A stretch of 64,000 nt of DNA. Origin: Ministeria vibrans ATCC 50519 (taxonomy: Eukaryota > Opisthokonta > Filasterea). The notes under the pieces were generated by a model. It ran no database searches, had not been told where the DNA came from, and worked only from the letters and a program-made list of their open reading frames with translations. Positions 43,326 through 58,300 of this stretch are shown one piece after another (position 1 is the first letter of the stretch; each line of letters starts with the position of its first letter). The stretch covers positions 1 through 64,000 of the forward strand of contig CALSCP010002457.1 in assembly GCA_943704425.1 (NCBI GenBank), given 5' to 3'. Position numbers and translations under genes: made by a program.

Positions 43326-46300
43326 TTATACTAAGCTCTCTGCTAACCTCCTCTCCTCCATCTCGTGCTCAAACGCCACCATGTCACACAGTACAATGCG
43401 TCCGTCAGCGTTGGCCGCTACCACAATCGAGTCGGAGCTCACGTCCACCGTGCGCAACATGTTCAACTCGTGATACTGCACAAGGCGGCCACTCGAGCCG
43501 AGCCAGTACAGACCACCCTGAGCCGTCTTGTCGAGCACCGCCGTCTTGTCCGCGCCTGCCGTTGCCACGTAGACTGCATATAGCGTACGACTAATGGGCA
43601 CCCAGTCGTCGCGCCGCCATGCATACACGCGCGGCTTCGTATTCGTGCACGCCATAAAGCCATCTTCGCCAATCGACAGCGTCGTATGATTCTTGCCGCG
43701 TCCCAGCGACATCCAACGTCGCTCTTCGGCACGCCAGCGCAATGGCAACCCGCCCATATCCACTGCAAGCGCGTTGTCACCCACACCCGCCGAAATGAAC
43801 CGCACTTGACCAGGCAGCACGCGCCATCGCATCTGCCCATCACGACGGTGCACTGTGCCGTCTCGCGCGCGCGCCCACACGAACAACCCGTCACAGACAG
43901 AGACCCCCGCCAGCGCCGGCGGCGCCGCATCATCACACGTCCACTCGCCCGTCGCACGGTTCTGCTCATAGAGTGCTCCACTCCGCGTCACACACACAAA
44001 ACAACCAATTCGACCGCCTCGCGACACGTCCACCACAAACTCGGGCGGCTGTTGCGCAAGCACAAACCGCTGGTATGACGGCTCTCGCAGGAGCACTCCT
44101 CGCTCCCGCGTGCATCCCACAAGCACTCCATCGTCGCCCATCTCTACTTCCTTCATCCACACCATCCGCGTCACCGGCTCCCACTGCGCCTTCTCCACGT
44201 CCACCAGACGGTACACGCATCCTTCGCGATCCCACAACGCAACACTCGTTGACGATCCACAACTCACCCCCGCAATGTTCCGTGCCGACCCATTGTGCCG
44301 ATCCCAGTCACTGCCATTCCACACAAACACATTGTGCTCATTGTTGACACAGTACATCGTGCCGTCCGTGCCAACCGACAGTGCCTCGTGGCGACGTCCC
44401 CGAAGCCTCACAAACACCTGCTGTTCCTCAATCCACAAGTGCGGTGTCCGGTCCATGTCTCGTGGAAACATCACTGCCGCCGAGCCAACGCCAGCGTCCA
44501 CCCACCCACACCCTCCACGCGATGGCATCGCCACAGCAACCCACCCCATTCGCAACGCCAGATCCGCACGCTCCGCCTCCTCTTCCTCCTCCTCTTCCTC
44601 CTCGTCGACCTTCTCCTTTTCTTCCTCCTCCTCATCCTGTACCACATCGTCGCTGTGTCGTTGTCGCCGAAGTTGTCGACGACGACGCTGCACTCGCACC
44701 GCCGTGGCATAGCATCGACGGTAAAGGGCGTAGGGCGCATCACGCTGCACCGCCCACACGTGTGTGTCCGAGGCACTCACTTGCGCACACTCAAAGCTTA
44801 GCGGCTCCCTCACCCATTCTTGCGTGGCCGCATCAAATTGCCACAAAACACCCGATTGACCCACCACAAAGAGTGCCTCGTTCGATGCGTGACGCGTCAC
44901 CGACACTACAAACTCGGGGGGCTGCGGTGTAAACGCATTCTCAGGCAATTTCGAAAGCGAGAAGATGAGCCCATCGCGAAAGGAACCGACCACAGCGTGT
45001 GTCGGCGCAACGTCCATCGACTGCACCAGACGCAAACGTCCCTCGCGGAATCCAGGCGCATCACGGTGGATCCAGTCAACGTTGCCACACGCATCGCGGC
45101 CAAGAACGTGGCGCGCGTTGCCCACCGACACGGCCACGTGGCCCTCGGATTGACGCCGCATCTCTTTCCACCGCTTGGGGTTTGTGTGAAGCAACACCCC
45201 GTTGCCGTCCGAAACCCATGGAGACCCGTCGTGGCCCAGAGCACAATCAGGCGCCCGTATCTGTGTCGGGTACACTTCGATCAGTCGCTGACCCGACGAC
45301 GCCCGATGCATTGCCATGGCACCGCCACGACTCAGCACCATTAGCGCCCCCATCTGTGGACCACCCAAACTCACGGCACTCGCACCACCCTCGACCGGAA
45401 CGTGGTTCCAGTCATTGTTGCCCTCACGCGTGAACAAGTGTCCCTCGCGTGTGCGTACCGCCAGAAATCCACCCACACAATCAAGTGACACCTGAACACA
45501 GCGCTCGGGTGCACCAACAACACGCGTCCATGATGGTGGTCGCCCCTGGCGTGTGTTGTACGAGTAAAGCCCGCCATCTACACACACCGCCATCAAAAGC
45601 AAGCGTTTCTCGTCGGCCGACACGGACACGGCCGCCAACGGAGGTTGAGGCACTGTCAGGAGCACGCCATTGAGCGGTTCGCGCACCAGCACCACTCGAC
45701 CGCTGCTTGTCACGACCACAATGACCCCGTGGTGGTTCACATCCACCCACACAATGCCACCCAGCGAAAGAGGCAAATCCACGTCAAGACGCTCCCAGCA
45801 CTTCTTCGCATCTAGAAACACCACTCCAAGTGCGTCCCAGCCAACGGTCGCAAAACGTCCGCCCGTCCGCACTCCCATCAATCCCATGCTCGATGAAACA
45901 CTCGTCGTGCGCCCAATCTTCTCAAATGGCACACTCTGTCCACCCAGCAGTGCACGCATGCCGTCGTGTGCCGACAGCGTCACATACGTTCCGTCCGAAG
46001 CAACGTCGCCTGCTGTCACAATCGTCTCCGCGCGTGTCACCGCATTCCAACACGGCCGAGACGCACTCGCTTCCATCAGACGTCCCCCACACACCTCGAC
46101 AGCTGAGAGAGGACAGCCTCGACCACACGCGAGTCCCTGGCCACGCATCTGCCGCGTAATCTGCCCACCCCCGATTAGCTGCCATGACAATGGTGACGAA
46201 GAGGAAAGCTCCAACGTCAGCACTTGCCGGGTGTCCCTCTCCGTGGCAACCACCCAGCCGTCATCCGTGAGATCCGCCACGCAAAAGAACACTGACTTAC

Positions 46301-49300
46301 CCTCGTAGACACGCGGCAGCCAGCGCACTGTGGGCACGCGCTCATCGGTCGACGTCATGAGCCCAAAGTGGTTCACCGACACAACACACACAGCGCCAAT
46401 GTCGCTCACACACGCAAGCGACGACTCACCTGGACGTCGATGCTCATGTCCATACGGGCTCCACGTGGAAATGGACACATGTGCAAGTGCGGTGTCCTCG
46501 GGCAGAGTTGTGGAATGCCAGCGACGCTGCTCAAAGCGACGTTGCTCTGCCATCCGCACACTCAAATGCGTACGATGGATCTTGTTGTCGCGACAGGCCG
46601 CAAGCACAACACCACCGTGGCTCACGTCAACCGCGATCACGTCAAGGATTTCCACCAGGCGGATCCACTTGTTGCGCAGGCTGTCCAAACGCCACAACTC
46701 GCCGCTCGATGTCGCTACCACCACCTGACTCGCGTCTGCCGCACCCACACTCACGACACGTCGTAGACTCCCCACACGCGTCCACACGGGTGCGTCGTTG
46801 TGCCAGGTACGCCGGTGAACATATCCATTCGAGTTGTCCACGGCAATAAGGTCGCCATTGCAGCAGCAGGCAACCGCGCGAAAGGCAAGGCCATTAGTCT
46901 TTTCGCGACGCCACTCAAAATCACCATGCCACACCCACAGGGCACCACTCAGCGTTGTAATTGCACCCAGATAGCGGTGTGCCAGCGACACCGACGTCAC
47001 CGTCTCGCCACTGCCCACCATACGACTGGGCTCCAACGGGCGCAAAAGTGGTCTGCGTCCGGCATCCGTACACAAGAGAGCACCATCAAAGAGAGCCACC
47101 ACAAACCCATCGTGACCAACGGCAACTGCTGAGCACGGTGAATTTTCCACAGGCGAACACAACTGTTGCCAAATACCCTGGTCGCCCTCAAGAAACCAGG
47201 CAGTCTCGGACGACGACGACAGCGCCACCGTAAACAGCGGAGTCACCGAGCCACGTCCCGCCGTCGACACTCCCATGACGTCCTCAGGCAACGCCGGCAC
47301 AAACGTACGACGGTCATGCTCACGTTGCTGTAGCAAAACCATGTCACTCTGGAACTCGGTGCCGGGTGGTAGCACGGCGTGCACACGACCATCGGCACAC
47401 ACGGCCGCAATGGCACCCGCCGACGACACGTCCGCATGCAATACGCTGCCGAGTCGCTCAACAAGCGACCACTTGCCGTCACGATAACGCTCCAACGTAC
47501 CTCCCATGCGCCACGCCACAACATTCGCCTGGTTCGCCACTGCAACTCCCTCCATGCCCTCGTGGATTTTTCGCCATAAACCGGGCGCAACGCGCTCCAG
47601 CACTTGGTGGTTCACGTCCACCACATACATACACTGATCTTGCTGTTCGCCCAGACTCACGCACATTACACTCGCCGGCAGTCCCGTCTCCTCCACCCAA
47701 CACTTATCGGTCGTTGTGTACGTCCACACCAGACCGGCCACAGTTACCACCGACACCACCGAAGCCGAGGCCACCGCAACTTGCCTGCCTACGTGTGCCT
47801 CGGGCAACAGCACCACCGGATCAGACCATTCCTCACGGCGTCGGCTCCACCACTGCAGCGCACGACCGTCCTCACGCAGCGACACCAGCGAGCCGTCCAC
47901 GGCCGCCGCCACGGCCCGTCGCGGTGCGTCATTGGAAGTCCTGCACTCGTTCCAACGACCCTCCTTGCCCTCATCCATGTGCCACAGCCACACTTCGCCA
48001 CGTCCATTGAGTACGACCGCCTCGGCGTCCGAGCGCGACGAAAATGACACGGTACGCAAAGAGCCACTCGTCAGATTGGGCAACTCGGCGGTGTGCAGTC
48101 GCTGAAGCTCGCGAATTACACTCACAAATTGCTCAGCGCACTCAGCGGTCGCCACTGGCAGGCGCAACCAGTGGCCACACGGCGCCTGCGATCGACGTGC
48201 CTCCACATGCGCGCGACTCATCCTTTCCAGCTCGCGCGCACTGAACCGTACGTCACCGGGCGACGCACGACGCCGCAAATGCGGCGTGTGAACCACTACA
48301 AGATCCACAACACGCGAGTCGCCGGCGTTGATCTGGGGTGGAGCAAGCGCCGAAAGGAACGACTGAAATACCACGGAGTAGTCGCAGTCGCGCGCTCCCG
48401 ATACTGGCTTCACCAACATCAGACGGTCCGTTGTGAGCAGTAAAATGACAATTTGTCCGGCCGGCGCTTGCCGCAGCACCACGGGACTCGTGAGCTTAAC
48501 GTGCAGCGCATAGCGCTCACTACCACTCACAACACCAAGTTGTCGCAACACCTCCTGGTAGTAGGCACCGTCTGGATGGTATGCCTCGAGTACGCCACTG
48601 TGTGCCACCACACGCGGCAATCGCACCATGGTCGTGCCATCGTTAGCACACCGCCGTGACACCAGCACCGAAAAGGCCTCGGCCACTCCCACCAGCGGAC
48701 CAATCATCACACCAAGAGCACCAGCAATCACATTCAAAAAAAAGCCCTTGGCGCCTCGGCTGCGACGTCCTATACCCACCGAGCTGAACGCCTCTGTGAC
48801 ACCCGACGTCAGCGCCGACGCTGCATTCACGAGACGACCGCGGGAGCGGAGGGCACGCTGTCGCTGGTGGCGACGGTACAAATAGTCGGCGTCAAATATG
48901 CGACGGACTTTCACTGCTCCCACGAGCACGCTGGCAAACTGCGTCACACCACTTACCGTGTCCGCCACTCCGTCAACGAGGCCTCGCAGGGCGCGCTTGT
49001 CGCCACGCCCCATGTCCTTGAGTGCACGCCCAAACGTGTCCGCAATGTTAGGCAAGTTGAGAACCGCTTGCGCAACTAGCGGAACAAGCTTGGCCCAGAT
49101 GCTGTCAGAGACATGCGCAAAAAAGTAGCCTTGTAGCTCCATGGGAGTCAGGAACAAATTGCCGCGATCCAACGGCGGAATGTCAATCTTTAAATTGTTC
49201 ATGGTAGAGCCCCGCTCGATCCATGTATACAGCTGATTGTAGCGCGAGCGACGCAGATGCATCAGTTCATTGGCGCCTAGCATGCACGACCGGTAGTTAA

Positions 49301-52300
49301 GGCAAAGCTGAAGTTCGCCCAGATGTCCCGTGTACACATAGATGGAACCGCCCGTCGACGCCACCAACTCGGCCACGAGCGCCGCGTCCGATATGTTGGT
49401 GGGCGCAAAGTCAGGCAGCTCATCTTGAATGTCCGCTGCAAACCGGAGCAGAATCATAAGGTACACCTCCTCGAGCGACACCACCAGATTGGTCGGGAGT
49501 ATCACACGAAAATCGTCCACTGCCGCAATCTCCGTGCCCATCGACGTGATCACACCGTCCTCGCCAACATCCCGCGACGTCGGCACTGCCATGCTCAAAT
49601 ACACCTCGAGGAACTTGCACTTGCCCTCCACGGCCTCCTCGCCGCCACGGCTGTCGCTCATTGTCCGCTTCTTGGGTGCGCCTGCCGACACAACAATGGG
49701 GAAGGGTGTGTCCGCTTCGGTGACATTGTCTACCTGCAGTCGATCGATGATAAGCGACAATGTCGTCTTGGGCAATAGATCCGCCGAGATATTCACGTCG
49801 GTGAGACACGCATAAAGAATTTCGCGATTGCACTTGTCAATGGCACTAAAGCCAACACCCACGACGCGTAAATCAAATCCCCACGACCACACATTGGCCT
49901 TCTGCTTTCGCTTCAACGCCCGTGCTCGCAGTCGACTCTCCTTGCGTTCACGCGCCAGCGACACATTGCCACCAACGGAAAATCGCTCGGCATCCTCATT
50001 TTCGTTGTCGTCAGAGGAATCTTCAGAGTCGTCCTTGTCGTCGTTCTCGTCCTCTTCTTCTTCTTCTTCTTCTTCTTCTTCTTCTTCTTCTTCTTCTTCT
50101 TCTTCTTCTTCTTCTTCTTCTCCTTCCTCGTCGGCTCCCCCGTCCAACATTTCGTACGAGTTAAAAAGCGCGCTCCGTCCACCATCGTCACGAATCACAA
50201 CGCACCGAGTAAAGCCCTCAGGCTCGACCGACACGCTCAACAGACCCGAGCCGGGCAACACTTGTTGCACGTCAAAGTATTGGTGTTCATGTTTGCGTGC
50301 TCGCCCTGACTTCATCACAATCTGCGGTTCCTTCGATATCTTGCCACTCATGTCCACCGTCAACAGCCTGTCGGGGTAGGCCTCCACCGACACACGTCCA
50401 TTTGAGATTGTCCATCGTTCGCGAGCCCCATCGACGCGGTCGTTGCGCTCTCGCAGCACCAGTTTACCTCCAACCTTGCCCGCATCGCTTGGCACGTAGC
50501 ACAGAATGCGCTCACTGCCACGATGACGCAAGCGACAGTCGGCCGTCAGTTGCCATTGTTGCCAGGCGCGTTCGGGCGCACTCGCGTACGGCTCGTCAAC
50601 GGTGATCGTTCGTCGTCGAGCGCTCACTCGCTCGCCCTTGGCGTTGCTCAGCAACACCGTCGTCGTATGGTCTGCCTGTTTCACCGAGAGAAGCTGTTGC
50701 TTAGAGCCGCCGCGTAAAGCCAGCGAGAACCACACGGCATACTCAAGGGTGTATAGTTTGTGTTTCGTGCCCAAATCAATGTCCTCGGGCGGATCCATGA
50801 ACACGCTCGACTGCGCCGACTGGGTTCCCACGCGCACAAGACGGTGAGGTGGTGGCGCCAGGGAAAACGTTTGACACGTGACGCTTGAGCGCGGCGCAAG
50901 CTCAATGCATTCGTAGTTGCCCTTGCCACGGACACGGACGGCGGTGAGTACCAACTCCGGGTCGATCAGGCTGCACAAGTGACCTCCCGAAAACATCCAC
51001 TGCTGGTGGTAGGCCGAGCTGGAGACGGGTGCGCGTGCAATCACCGGCAATCCCACCTGTGGCTTGCCCGTGCCCGCAATGTCAATCACCAGGTTCTCGG
51101 CCATGTTCGCGATGCGCCCGTCCGACGTGAAGCGCCAGAGCTGTCGTCGACCGTGCATCCCGTGCGTCTTCTTGGGCACCAACGACAAGCGGTCGTAGCG
51201 TTTCTCCTTCAAACGCATGTAAAAGCCCTTGCGGTGCGGTTCATCGTACTTGCGCGTGCCTACACGACGCCCCGTGTAGTCCACGGCAAGCACACCGCGC
51301 CCCACCATCTCAATGTAAAAAAAGTCCGAATTGTCCACGAGGCGATCGCCACTATCGGCAATGGCACTCGCCACAGCCGGCTCGCGATCGCCCGAGTACA
51401 CATAGGGATCAACCACGACCGAAATGACCTCGCCTCTCGCGGCTGTCGTCTGATCAATCACAAAGGGAGTAGACGAGCCAGGACTCACGCGGATGAGATC
51501 TCTCAAGGCACCCGACTCGGACCTGGTGCTGGCGCGACGCGTTGCCGCCTCATCAGTCGCGTTGGTCTCGTTGGTGTGTCGCAACTGCTCATCAACCTCG
51601 TGCTCCTGTTCGTCAAGTAGTCGGTCAAAGTTTGGCAGCGTGCGCTGTCGAAAGAGCACTGGCACAAACGACTTGTTGATAAGACGGAATGCGGGTGCAC
51701 CCGTGTTGGAGCGCACAATGACGTACAACGCGGTGTCGCGACGACGAAACTCCACATTGAAGTGCAAAGGACTCGCGTGAGAGTCTCTGCCAGTGGCGGT
51801 CGCCCTCACTCGCATTTCAATCACGGTCGTGCCCAATGAATTCGCTTGTGGCTCGATAGGCGTCGACCAGTCGTAGCGCTCGTCAATTTTTCCTGTTTCA
51901 GGGTTGATTTTGATCATTTGTAATGTTGCACGATGACCCGACATGAAATAGAAGGGATGCAGGCGACCGTTGGGCAGCTCAAGTACAGTCGACTCAACCA
52001 ACGATGAGTCACTCTCGCAAGTCGACTCGTCACCGACAATCGCCCTTCCCGTCACTGACGACGGCCGCGACACGCACTGACCCAGACGAATGGCACTGCC
52101 TGACAGGTTGCACACCATGAGCGATGGATCGACGCGTAAATGAGTGGTGCGATTCGACGCGGACTGGTGGGTCGCGACCACTGTGAGTTGACGCACCAGC
52201 GAGTTGTGGCTCTTGAACACCATGACTTGAAGCGGGAAGAGGCTGCCCACGCTAATCTTAGACGACCACTGGATAGGCACAGGCTCACCATTGCTCAGAC

Positions 52301-55300
52301 GTGCGTTGGTTTTCTCGCCGAGAGACAGCGTAGGTCGACTGCGTGCCCCGTCAAACATGATGATTTCCTCTTCCTCGTTCGCGGACGCCATGCGCACACC
52401 GTGTGGAAAGGCAATGGAGTGAATTCCGTCGTTGCTGACGGCCAGAGGCAATCGCGTGCGGTTGTGAATGATAAAGGGCACATGGAAGCTGATTTCGCGC
52501 GCCTGGCATGTCTCGAGCGAGCGCGTGTTCATGTGCGTCGCCACCACAGTGATGTTGAGCTTTCGCGATTGCTCGTCGCACACCTCAAACAGAGGATTAT
52601 TCACATGGCCACCAATGGTGATAACCGCCTCGTCTGGCAGCTGCGAGTTGAGCACAGGGGGAAAGGACACGGTCACGCCGCTGTCGGGCTGCACACCTTC
52701 ACTGCTCGCAAAAAAGCCTTCAATGTGCACGTGGAGATCGACGTCAAGTGTGTTGCAATGCGCCAAGTGGTACACCGGCACGCGCGAATTGGGGGCGACC
52801 CGACCGCGTCGGTCACCCACAGTAATGTCAATGTTGCATGGCAAATCGTTGACGATGCAGAGCGGTGGAAGAACGGTGAAAATGTGCGACGCGTGCGTCG
52901 CTTGCACATTCGGGTAGGCTCCCGCGTCAACCTGTACCTCCATGTAAAAGCGCTCGGTGACATCGTCGTCAACGTGCGGACTTGCTGCAGGCAGTGTAAA
53001 GCGCGTCGGCATACCGCCCGTCTGCGGGAACGCCTCCCACGCAAAGATGGCGTCGCTGGGCCTCCAGCAGAACGAGTCCTGCATGTCCTCGCCCACAACG
53101 CCCGAGCGCATGCTGTACAAGTCTGCATCCATACTGCCACTGTACGCTCCGTCAACAATGCTGTTGCACAGCGTGTCGCTGACATTGGCGAGCGGCTTGA
53201 TGCGAAATGGGATACGCTGGTTGCGCACTGGGATGCCCACGGTCTTGCCCGCCGGAACAATCACAACGCGCTCGTCAATAACCGAAGTCATGTTCCGGTC
53301 CGCCGCCGCTTCTTGGTCAAAAAGCACAAACTCCCCCAAGTCATCATCAACTTTGCCTGCTTGCTGCGACTTAGCAACCGCACTCATCTCCTCAATGCGC
53401 TTGCGGGCCTGCGGCCACACGACGACCTGAATGGGAACACTCAGCTGATTGCACACTTGTACCGGCGACAGCACTTCGACGAGGCGGTAGGCACCGCGTA
53501 GCTTCACATTGACAATGATGATAAGGGCATCGTCAGGATCGTCAATGAGAATGGGTCGCAGCGGTGGCGTGTGTGGCGTGCTGTCATCAGCACGCAGCAA
53601 AACGGCGTGCGTGCGCTCCTTGATGTCAAGCGCCGGTGAGGGCGCATAGCCGGCAACGTTCAGAACCAACAGAGTGTCCGTCTCGCACGCCATGTCACGC
53701 ACACTCTGGCTTGGAAAACGAAAGCCAACAGTCTGGCCAGCCTCGACAGATTTGAGTCTACTCTGACGGCTCTTGTTGTTGTTGCTGTTGTTGTTGTTTT
53801 TGCTGTTGCTTACAGCGGCAAACTGCATCTTCATGTCAGTCCCATTGTAGAGACGATATGGATGAAACTTAGAGCGTGTCGCGCCAATGACGCCTGTGCT
53901 GCTCTGTAGCTCGGTGGCGGTCATCGAGTAGACTGACTCGGTGGTGCTGCTGTGCTCGCGCTGAAGTTGCTTTTTTTGTTGTTGTTGAAGCACGTCGCGC
54001 TCAAAATTGAGCTCCAGGTAGCGCTGAATGGCTGGCAGGGTCTGCGTGATCATAGTGTGGGTGAGATTGATTTCAATACGTCTGGCAATGTGTGCCTCGA
54101 AGCGTCGCCCAATGGCGGGGTCGCGGATGAAGCCGATAGAGAACGACTCGACAAGAGGTTCCCAACTGAGTAGGGCACCATTCCAATTGTCTAGCATGCA
54201 CTGCGCGATACCCTCGATGTACAAACGGGGCTGAGACCACTGCCTAAGGGTGAGATTGCTCTCGATACCCAAACGCAGCAGTGGCACGTCCATAAAAAGG
54301 GATGTGTCATCAACAAGGGTCACGGAGATCTTTTCAAGCTGCAAAGCAAGGTGCTCCTCGATGAGCACTTGTCTGCGTGAATCTTTTTTGCGACTGCGGC
54401 GTGTAGAAGAGTGTGACGGTAATGATGATGATGATGATGACGGCACCATCGACGAGAGTGTGTCGCGGTCGGTAAAGGCGGTCGTGGAGAAAGGCAAAGA
54501 CGACGGGTCCATGTGATCGTCGACGGTGTCGTCTACGGCAAGATCCAGGCTACGATGATCGCGGGCACGCGGAAGACCGGTGGGCAGAATCGAGTTAGTG
54601 GTGAGGGTCCCCGCAGCGTCAAAAACGCCTGAAGAGACAGCAACACCGGTTGCGCCCCCGCCACCCATGTATCCACCTTCTTCTGCCGTTGTTGCTGCTC
54701 CACGTCCCTCTCTCTCCCCTCGTCCAAGAGCATCAAGCGAATGGGCGCGCTTGTCCTTGCTCGCACCCAGATTGGTTTCAAGCGAGGCAAGCGAGTCTGT
54801 GTCGCTGTCTCGGTTGTCCATGGCAAGTTCGTCCCTGACTTGCTCGGGGACTTGCAGAAGGTTGGTAATGATGCGAGCGAGCGCACCCGTGTCAATGCTC
54901 GACAGTTGAAATTCGAGTGGAAACGAGCGAGCGCCCACCACGGTCTTGATGGAGTGCAAACGCGCAGGAGCACCCGGAGCAGACTCGTCGGGAAGCCACT
55001 TGTGGGTGATATTAAAGTGAGCGGTGAACGAGAAGGGCGCGTCGGTGATGACACGGTGTTGGTCCGGCAGAAGTATGGAGTCGAGGTGCGCAAAGAACAA
55101 AGCCCCACCCTTGAGGTTACACGCGCATTGGACTGTGTTAGATTCGAGGGTAGAGGTCGTGCTGCTGTAGTCACAACTGAATGCCACTGGCGACTCAGCG
55201 CAGTTGTCGCGGCTTTTGTTGTCGTTGTTGTTGTTGGAGTTGCCATCGTCAACTTGAAAGCGTACTCCAAACACAGTACCTGGAAGATGTTGCAACCATG

Positions 55301-58300
55301 TGTCGGCCGTGAGGACGTGCAAGTCAATCACTGTGAGTGAAACGGACGTGTAAATGGAGGTAAGGGGGGCGCTTGGCTCATCTTCCGACGATGGGTGCTT
55401 GGCCACGTTGGTTGCTGCCGTCGTGGACAACGATGCGACAGACGACGCCCCAGTCGCTGCGGTAAGTGACGCGTGGGTGCCATAAGCACGTGTGGTGAAT
55501 GTAGGGCGGAGAGTGTTCTCAGGAGGAGAGCGCATGAGGAAAACTAGGGTACGAGCAACGAAACGATCACGGAAAAACAATGTCACCGAGCCCCAACGAA
55601 TCACAAAGCGGTTCGCGGCGTCATTCGAGTCGAGAGTCGCAAAGAAAGCCATTGGAGCAGTGGTGTTGTTGGAGGAAGACGCCAACGTGGGTGCGCAGAT
55701 GGAGAGGAATGGGGCGTTGTCGGTATCGTCGTTCTCGTCGTTAGCACCTTTGTCATCAAACGATGCAGCCGGAGTGGACAGGTCATAGATTGAAATGGAC
55801 GCCAGTGATACGCTCGCCGAAAGACCTCGCTCGGCCGAAGACGCTGCCTTGAGGTGAACCTGTGAGGTACAAAGGCGAGCAAAGCGACCTTGTGTGTCCT
55901 CGAGTGAGACGAGCACCTCCTCAACATGGAAATCTTCCAGAACAAATGAAAGGAGATCGCTGGTCGCTGACGTTGGAGTAGGCATGGGGGTAGCGGCAAC
56001 GGAGACTGAAATAGCGCCAAGCTCGGCCTGAGATGCAACAATGAGGGAGCGAACACACGCGAGAGCTGGTGGAGACGTCATGGCAATGTTGTCACGGAGA
56101 AGCGCCATCGAGAGCAAATAATCATCCTCGGTCAATTCGAGTGATAGGCGTTCGATGCGCCCAGAGGCTGTGATCAAGGTCGCTGGAGCGTTGGAGGTGG
56201 CCGCTGAGACAAAGAAGGAGGGTATAATAGCGGTCGCCTGAGTGTCGGAGAGTGTGACAAAATTGGCAAATTGTTTGCGCTCTGCGATGTGGTTGCCATC
56301 AATGCAAAACACACGCGCGCCTGACAGGGTTACAGTGCTCGTGTGGCTCTCTCGGGTTGTCGAGGCAACCGTGACGCTGAGCGAGCCGGGCAGGAGACAG
56401 ACTTCGCTAGTGTCCTCGTGCCACGGGGCGACGGGCACGACAATGACGGGAGTCTCAATGCAAATGTTGGCGGAGAGACGGTAAAAGGGTCGCTCTGACG
56501 ATGAGGATGTGCTTGATGTGGCAGTGGTAGGCACTGACGATGCCGACGGCGATATCGACGACACGTGGACCGTTGATTTTGTAGCGACTGTCGATTGAAT
56601 GGCTGTTGATGCGCTGAAAAGAACGAAGTATTCGGCGAGCATCAATGCAACGGCCTGCACGTGAGTGTAGCGCAGCGCCCGAACCGTCAGCTGAATGGCA
56701 AGGTCGTGGAGCACGGGCACGTCTGATTCGGCAATGGGCGATGGAATGTCACAAAAGTCAACGGAGAGATGGAGAGCTCTGTCCGAGTCGGAGGAAACAG
56801 CCACCTCGGCATCATTTTTGGAGGAGAGATGATGAATGTCGATGGGCCACACAAGCAAATCCTGTTTAAAATTGTGCACAGCAAGTCGCAGAGTGTGACA
56901 TACCAGCTGGCACTGAACGCGTTCGGGTAGAAGACGCAACGCGAGGGTGGCGGCGCCTGTGTCGAGCGAGGCAAACAACTCGGAGGAGATCGATGCGGAA
57001 CCGCGTGCGTTGGGAGTCTCTGCAGGCTGGTAGGCGGTCACTTTGAGACCGGCAAGGTTCACTTGAAGTTGCACGCACTCGTTAAAAGAGCGACGTTGTG
57101 TCGCCGTTGTTGTTCCCATTGGCATTGGTGTTGATTCGATGAGCAAGGCGCGTGCGCGTCGCGCGCGTGCGGGTGATAATGGCAAAATCGGAGCAATGTC
57201 GAGGGGTGCGGCAACTGTCTGCGCACGACGACTCTCAATGTGGTCCGAGACGCTGCGCGAGGCGGCTAGCAAGACTTGCATTTGACGAACAACGACAAAA
57301 GGATGAATGGAGATGTGACAAAGAGCTGTGTCAATGACAATGCGAGTGGCAAACTGCTCGCCTTCGACGTAGCCATGCTGCTGCTCGACAACGAGACGCA
57401 CCAAAGGCTGTTGGTCGCGGGAGTCGCTGGAAAAGAGAGCGTACGAGTCGTCCATGAGCAACTGTGTTCTGCCAATGCAGAGCAATACAGAGCGTTCTTC
57501 GTTCTTCAGGGTGACACTTGAGTCAAAGCCCGCACACTGGAGACGCACAGCACGCCCTTGAGCCATGAGATTGAACGCACAGGGTTCGGCGTGCACAACC
57601 ACACGGACAGCGGTAGGAAGAAACTCAAGCGCGTCCTCAAAGACATCGTCGTCGTCGTCCATGTCAATGTCGTCCATCTCGTCGTTGTCGGAGGCGATCG
57701 GTCGCGTGGCAAGCGAGGAAGCAATCCAGGCGGCTGTTTGAGGAGCGACAACACTTGACAAAGGCTGAGATGGTAAAAATGGTGGCAGGTCTGATGGTGT
57801 GGTGGGTGTTGCTGGTAGGGCTGTGGGCTGCGATGGTGGTAATGCAGATGGAGCAAGGACAATGTCAGGCACACAGTCGACGATGTAGGAGGCGTGAGCC
57901 ATGTCGAGAGTCACAGACGACTGGTTAATGTGCACTTTCACGTCAATGTTAGACTGTGCATTGGGGCTGGTGGCAACGTCGACACGCGTGTACATGGACA
58001 TGGAGTCGAGGAGTGGGAAGGTAGTGTTGTTGTTGCCGTCATCATTGCTGTTGTGGCACAGGTCAAAACGCGCGTCGGAGAGCGAAATAAAGTAAGAGTC
58101 GACGAGTGGATCAACACAGGCGAATATGGTGATGGACTCGTCGCGGCCCTTTACGGCACTGTTACTGATGTTGTTGCAGTTGTCACTCCACGTACAGTGA
58201 ATGTGACCGGCGTTAGCAATGATTTGTGAGCGACCGTCGGCGCTTGGCAGTACAATGGTGGGAGTTGCAATGGCAGCAAAGACGGCGACGCGCATGGGAA

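Noticed and set aside
44086-49833. Many plus-strand frames of 100-214 aa opposite the VPS13-like gene.
   Set aside because: They lie antisense to a single long frame with recognisable tectonin and VPS13 sequence, and show only biased Thr/Pro/His composition.
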